Source of the DNA: Bacillota bacterium
GTDB taxonomy: Bacteria; Bacillota; Clostridia; Lachnospirales; Lachnospiraceae
Assembly: GCA_017861355.1 (NCBI GenBank)
Contig: JAGFXQ010000053.1
Coordinates: forward strand, 1 to 18,381
Length of the DNA: 18,381 bases
Direction of reading: 5' to 3'
Under the pieces are notes generated by a model. The model did no database searches and was not told the DNA's origin. It saw only the letters and a program-made list of their open reading frames with translations. Positions within the stretch are counted from its first letter, which is position 1; each line of letters starts with the position of its first letter. The translations under genes and the position numbers were made by a program. Positions 14,945 to 18,381 of the stretch are shown one piece after another.

Positions 14945-15883
14945 ATGAGCGTAATAGAGAAAAGCCAATTTGAGTGGGTCGGAGCGAATGCGACCGAAGC
15001 TGAGAAGATTAGCAGACCCAATACCAGCTACTGGAGAGATGCGATGCATCGTCTTTCCAAGAATAAGCCGGCGATGGTATGTTTGTTTGTAATTATATTT
15101 ATTGCTTTACTGAGTATTTTCGTTCCGGTATTATCACCCTATACGATCAGTGAGCAGCACTTAACACATTCTGATCAATCGATGTTCTTTACTGATCCGA
15201 TTGATGGACATATGCATATTTTCGGAACGGACTCCTTAGGTCGTGACATTTTTACCAGAACCTGGTCCGGTGGTAGAGTTTCCTTATTTATTGCATTTTC
15301 CGCTGTATTTATCAATTTTATTATTGGTGTTATCTATGGTGGTATCTCCGGTTATTTGGGAGGATCTGTCGATAATATTATGATGAGAATTATTGAGATC
15401 ATCAATGGTATTCCATATCTGATTATCGTAGTATTGTTAATGATGGTTATTCCGCCCGGAGCGATGACGATGGTTATTGCCTATGCTGCGGTTGGATGGA
15501 CCGGCATGGCGCGACTGGTTCGTGGACAGATTATGAGTTTGAAGCAGCAGGATTATGTTATTGCTGCAAAGGTTATGGGTGCAAAGCCGGCTAGAATTAT
15601 CGGTAAGCACTTACTGCCGAATACATTAAGTATTGTAATTGTTGATTTAACATTAGCAATTCCAAGTGCTATTTTCACTGAGGCATTCTTAAGTTATATT
15701 GGTCTTGGTGTTCCGGTTCCGATGGCTAGCTGGGGTATTCTTGCAAATGATGGTTCCAGAGTGTTCCAGATGTATCCTTCCCAGTTGATAATACCTGCGA
15801 TCTGCATTAGTTTAACTATGTTATCCTTTAACTTGTTGGGTGACGGTTTACGTGATGCACTTGATCCTAAGTTAAGGAGATAA
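14945..15883 (+). CDS. oppC: Oligopeptide ABC transporter permease OppC
   Basis: This is the second membrane subunit of the peptide channel and the partner of OppB. The 312 residues have a cytoplasmic N-terminal tail, a first span at about 43-63, then the family signature FGTDSLGRDIFTR (93-105). Further spans lie at about 113-135, 156-182, 228-248 and 280-298. The ATPase-contacting loop is QQDYVIAAKVMGAKPARII (201-219). The ATG at 14945 was chosen because AAGGAG, located at the very end of oppB, precedes it by about eight bases; an upstream in-frame start inside oppB lacks such a site. The gene is four bases from oppB, which indicates coupled translation. Confidence 0.95.
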   Translation: MSVIEKSQFEWVGANATEAEKISRPNTSYWRDAMHRLSKNKPAMVCLFVIIFIALLSIFVPVLSPYTISEQHLTHSDQSMFFTDPIDGHMHIFGTDSLGRDIFTRTWSGGRVSLFIAFSAVFINFIIGVIYGGISGYLGGSVDNIMMRIIEIINGIPYLIIVVLLMMVIPPGAMTMVIAYAAVGWTGMARLVRGQIMSLKQQDYVIAAKVMGAKPARIIGKHLLPNTLSIVIVDLTLAIPSAIFTEAFLSYIGLGVPVPMASWGILANDGSRVFQMYPSQLIIPAICISLTMLSFNLLGDGLRDALDPKLRR

Positions 15884-15887
15884 TGTG

Positions 15888-16892
15888 ATGAATAGAGTAT
15901 TACGAGTAGATGATTTACATGTATCCTTCGATACTTATGCCGGTGAAGTAAAAGCAGTTCGCGGTGTCACTTTTGAGGTTGCTCAGGGTGAGGTTTTAGC
16001 TATCGTTGGAGAGAGTGGTTGCGGAAAGAGCGTAACAGCACAGACTATAATGAAATTGAATCCGATGCCTCCGGCTCGTATCGTCAAAGGCGAGATCGAG
16101 CTTGGAGATAAAGATATTGTAAAAGCTACTGAGAAAGAAATGATGTCGATCCGTGGTAAGGACGTAAGTATGATCTTCCAGGATCCAATGACCTGTCTTA
16201 ATCCTACGATGACCGTTGGCAAGCAGTTAACAGAAGCGATTACTCATCATCAGAAGTTATCCAATGAGGATGCTCATAAAGAAGCTCTCCGCCTTCTGAA
16301 TTTGGTTAAGATACCGAATCCGGAACAGAGATCCAAGCAATATCCTCATGAGTTCTCCGGCGGTATGAGACAAAGAGTTATGATTGCGATGGCACTTTCC
16401 TGTGCTCCTAAGCTTTTGATCGCTGATGAGCCTACAACCGCTCTGGATGTAACAATTCAGGCGCAGATTATGGATCTTCTTCAGGAGATCAAAGAGAAGA
16501 CAAATACAGCAATCATTTTGATTACACATGACCTTGGTGTTGTTGCAAGCATGGCAGACCGTGTAGCTGTTATGTATGCAGGTAAGATAGTTGAAATCGG
16601 AACAGCAGAGGATATTTTCTATCGCTCCTCTCATCCATATACCAGAGCTCTGTTAAGGAGTCTTCCGACAACAGAGATGGATCGTAGTGTACGTTTGGTT
16701 TCTATCGCAGGTACTCCTCCGGATCTGTTAAATCCTCCGGTTGGTTGTGGATTTGCAAGCAGATGTGATAATTGTATGAAAATATGTCAAACTGAGCTTC
16801 CGCCTCAGTTCGAGGTAGGACAGGACCATTTATCTGCATGCTGGTTACAACATGAGGATTGTCCTAGTGCAAAAGACGGAGGTGAAAAATAA
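15888..16892 (+). CDS. oppD: Oligopeptide ABC transporter ATP-binding protein OppD
   Basis: This ATPase drives peptide import from the cytoplasmic face as a pair with OppF. In 334 residues it shows Walker A GESGCGKS (41-48), the Q-loop glutamine Q98 (IFQDP), the ABC signature FSGGMRQR (156-163), Walker B LLIADE (176-181) and the switch histidine H214. The C-terminal oligopeptide domain carries cysteines C287, C293, C296, C300 and C318, a pattern that in relatives can hold an iron-sulfur cluster. A GTG one codon earlier (15885) is possible, but ATG 15888 fits the AGGAG site better. The last base of its stop codon is the first base of the oppF start. Confidence 0.95.
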   Translation: MNRVLRVDDLHVSFDTYAGEVKAVRGVTFEVAQGEVLAIVGESGCGKSVTAQTIMKLNPMPPARIVKGEIELGDKDIVKATEKEMMSIRGKDVSMIFQDPMTCLNPTMTVGKQLTEAITHHQKLSNEDAHKEALRLLNLVKIPNPEQRSKQYPHEFSGGMRQRVMIAMALSCAPKLLIADEPTTALDVTIQAQIMDLLQEIKEKTNTAIILITHDLGVVASMADRVAVMYAGKIVEIGTAEDIFYRSSHPYTRALLRSLPTTEMDRSVRLVSIAGTPPDLLNPPVGCGFASRCDNCMKICQTELPPQFEVGQDHLSACWLQHEDCPSAKDGGEK

Positions 16893-17875
16893 TGAGTAAA
16901 AAAACACCTTTGAATCTAACCGATAATAATAAGCTGGTAGAATTACAACAGGTATCAAAGCATTTCAGAGTATCGGAAGGTATTCTGAAAGCAGTAAATA
17001 ATGTTAACTTTGATATCTATAAGGGTGAGACTTTGGGTCTTGTTGGTGAATCCGGTTGTGGTAAATCAACCTTAGGTAAGGTACTGATGGGTATCTATCC
17101 TCCTACCCATGGCAAGATTTTATATCATGGTAAGAAAGATATTGAGATTAAGAGAAGCACTCACTTTGATTACTCCAAGATGGCTCAGATTATCTTCCAG
17201 GATCCCTACTCCTCATTAGATCCCCGTATGACGGTTGGCTCTATTGTAGAAGAGGGTATGATTATCCATAAAATGTATGACAAGAAGAAGCGTCAGGAGC
17301 GAGTATATGAGCTACTTGAATTAGTAGGTTTGAATCGTGAACATGCAAACCGTTTCCCTCATGAGTTCTCCGGTGGTCAGAGACAACGTATCGGTATCGC
17401 AAGAGCGCTTTCCATCGAACCTGAGTTTATTGTATGTGATGAGCCGATTTCTGCATTGGACGTATCAATCCAGTCACAGATCATCAACCTTCTCCATGAT
17501 TTACAGGAGAAACTGGGCTTAACCTATCTCTTCATTGCCCATGACTTAAATATTGTTAAGTACATCAGTGATCGTATTGCTGTTATGTACCTTGGTAATA
17601 TTGTTGAGCTGGCTACCAGTGATGAGTTGTACAATAATACGTTACATCCGTATTCACAGGCACTTCTTTCCGCAGTTCCTATACCGGATCCGGATAAAGA
17701 AGCTCAGAAGAAGCGTCAGATTTTGACTGGTGATGTTCCCAGCCCGATCAATACTCCAAAGGGATGTCCCTTTGCAGGTCGTTGCCCTCGTGCAACTGAT
17801 ATCTGCAGACAGGAAAAGCCTGTATTGGAGATGAAGCAAGGTCATTTGGTATCTTGCCATCATGTAGAGAAATAA
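16892..17875 (+). CDS. oppF: Oligopeptide ABC transporter ATP-binding protein OppF
   Basis: This is the second ATPase of the peptide importer. In 327 residues it has Walker A GESGCGKST (53-61), Q-loop Q103 (IFQDPYSSLDP), signature FSGGQRQR (159-166), Walker B FIVCDE (179-184) and switch histidine H217. The C-terminal domain ends with C292, C298, C305 and C322 in the arrangement C-P-F-A-G-R-C, C, C found in this family. It overlaps the oppD stop by one base (TAATG), with GGAGGTGA upstream, so the two are translationally coupled. It is the last gene of the set and is followed by a strong terminator. Confidence 0.95.
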   Translation: MSKKTPLNLTDNNKLVELQQVSKHFRVSEGILKAVNNVNFDIYKGETLGLVGESGCGKSTLGKVLMGIYPPTHGKILYHGKKDIEIKRSTHFDYSKMAQIIFQDPYSSLDPRMTVGSIVEEGMIIHKMYDKKKRQERVYELLELVGLNREHANRFPHEFSGGQRQRIGIARALSIEPEFIVCDEPISALDVSIQSQIINLLHDLQEKLGLTYLFIAHDLNIVKYISDRIAVMYLGNIVELATSDELYNNTLHPYSQALLSAVPIPDPDKEAQKKRQILTGDVPSPINTPKGCPFAGRCPRATDICRQEKPVLEMKQGHLVSCHHVEK

Positions 17876-17898
17876 AACGAACAATTGCCTATATTAAG

Positions 17899-17929
17899 AA
17901 AGCCGAGGATTTTTCCTCGGCTTTTTTTT
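17899..17929 (+). terminator. Terminator of the opp operon
   Basis: An 11-pair perfect stem (17899-17909 with 17914-17924), a four-T loop, and an unbroken T-run from 17922 to 17929, starting 24 bases after the oppF stop. This is a strong intrinsic terminator. Confidence 0.93.
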
Positions 17930-18098
17930 GTGTATATATACTGATTACAGTAAACTAAATATTATTCTAAGATCTATATGCTTGTTGCATTACGCACTAT
18001 TAAGTCGTATGGACAAGAAAGCAATAGAATTACTATATTCGCTGTACAAAAAGAGGATTTTCTGTAAGTCAGAAGTACCAAATATAACCATATTACAG

Positions 18099-18127
18099 TT
18101 GTGTTTGCAAATATAATGTTATATAAT
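18099..18127 (+). promoter_or_regulatory. Candidate promoter of the right-edge gene
   Basis: TTGTGT (18099-18104; 3 of 6) and a perfect TATAAT (18122-18127) with a 17-base spacer. The start near 18134 would leave a leader of about 83 bases that contains the palindrome at 18157-18180. Apart from these elements, 17930-18216 shows no convincing gene. Confidence 0.45.
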
Positions 18128-18156
18128 TCAGATGTTGGAAAAATATGGATATTGTT

Positions 18157-18180
18157 TTATGATAATGATCAATATCATAA
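18157..18180. promoter_or_regulatory. 24-bp palindrome, operator-like, upstream of the right-edge gene
   Basis: TTATGATA, A, TGATCA, A, TATCATAA: symmetric except for one position pair. The left half GATAATGAT matches the first nine bases of the classical Fur box, and overall about 14 of 19 positions agree. It lies about 37 bases before the start codon and just after the predicted transcription start, where a bound repressor would block transcription. Confidence 0.45.
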
Positions 18181-18216
18181 GCAGGTAAGTACAATCAGAA
18201 AGCGTAGGATTGATGA

Positions 18217-18381
18217 ATGATATCAGAAGTCAGAATGTTCACAGAGAAAAATCACATTACCAAAAGTGAGTATATACCGCCACTGCTGACTTGGGGAATA
18301 ATTACTTTCATTCTATTTTTCGCTTTATATACCAGAATAATTGTATCTTCTAATGAGGGTGAGGAAAGTGTAGAAGCATTC
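18217..18381 (+). CDS. Partial membrane protein of unknown function
   Basis: A frame open from ATG 18217 to the window end, 55 residues so far. AGGA (18206-18209) lies seven bases upstream, which supports this start. The protein has a short polar N-terminus (MISEVRMFTEKNHITK), then one hydrophobic segment (TWGIITFILFFALYTRIIV, about residues 25-43) and an acidic outside-like stretch (SSNEGEESVEAF). It looks like an N-terminally anchored protein or the first span of a larger one. I do not recognise the family. A possible Fur-like palindrome upstream hints at metal or stress control, which is only a guess. Confidence 0.6.
   Translation, partial: MISEVRMFTEKNHITKSEYIPPLLTWGIITFILFFALYTRIIVSSNEGEESVEAF

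Noticed and set aside
18010..18116. Short frame starting MDKKAIELLYSLYKK
   Set aside because: No ribosome binding site, 35 codons only, and it ends inside the candidate promoter of the next gene. It may be a decayed fragment but cannot be supported.

Overview
The window looks like chromosomal DNA from a spore-forming, low-GC Firmicute, most likely a Lachnospiraceae-type clostridium. The reasons are the class II fructose-bisphosphate aldolase typical of clostridia, dipicolinate synthase genes (dpaA, dpaB), a tgt-yajC pair, strong AGGAGG ribosome binding sites and sigma-A-like promoters. This placement is an inference from gene content; no 16S, tRNA or other marker is present. There are no insertion sequences, CRISPR arrays, tRNAs or rRNAs.

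Layout. 1-166: promoter and leader hairpin of a gene that leaves the window to the left on the minus strand. 167-1704 (minus): a cytoplasmic-type N-acetylmuramoyl-L-alanine amidase with two LysM repeats and a hotdog acyl-CoA thioesterase. 1946-2884 (plus): class II fructose-bisphosphate aldolase, divergent from the thioesterase across a region with three ATTTAAG half-sites. 2977-5463 (minus): a membrane dCache-HAMP-GGDEF-EAL cyclic-di-GMP enzyme, convergent with fba over one shared hairpin terminator. 5840-7348 (plus): tgt-yajC. 7349-7975: a non-coding region with two opposed terminators and a 189-bp rod-like palindrome. 7976-11398 (minus): dpaA-dpaB followed by an asparagine synthetase, read as a sporulation cluster. 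11585-17929 (plus): a complete oligopeptide ABC transporter, oppA then oppBCDF. 18217-end: the start of an unrecognised membrane protein.

Genes that work together. DpaA and DpaB make dipicolinate in the mother cell. The adjacent asparagine synthetase resembles in length and context the sporulation-associated AsnO of Bacillus. The signal-less amidase is of a type used for mother-cell lysis. OppA captures peptides, OppB and OppC form the channel, and OppD and OppF power it. The opp locus is split by about 640 bp of repeats between the binding-protein gene and the membrane genes, which recalls the REP elements between malE and malF in enteric bacteria.

The coding genes are all of known families. 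The less explained material is non-coding: (1) the 189-bp rod palindrome between yajC and asnB, with a possible plus-strand promoter ending about 17 bases before it; (2) a three-unit palindromic array between oppA and oppB whose stems differ by compensating changes; (3) an oppA leader hairpin whose 3' arm can alternatively pair with the oppA ribosome binding site; (4) several clean palindromes that look like operators.
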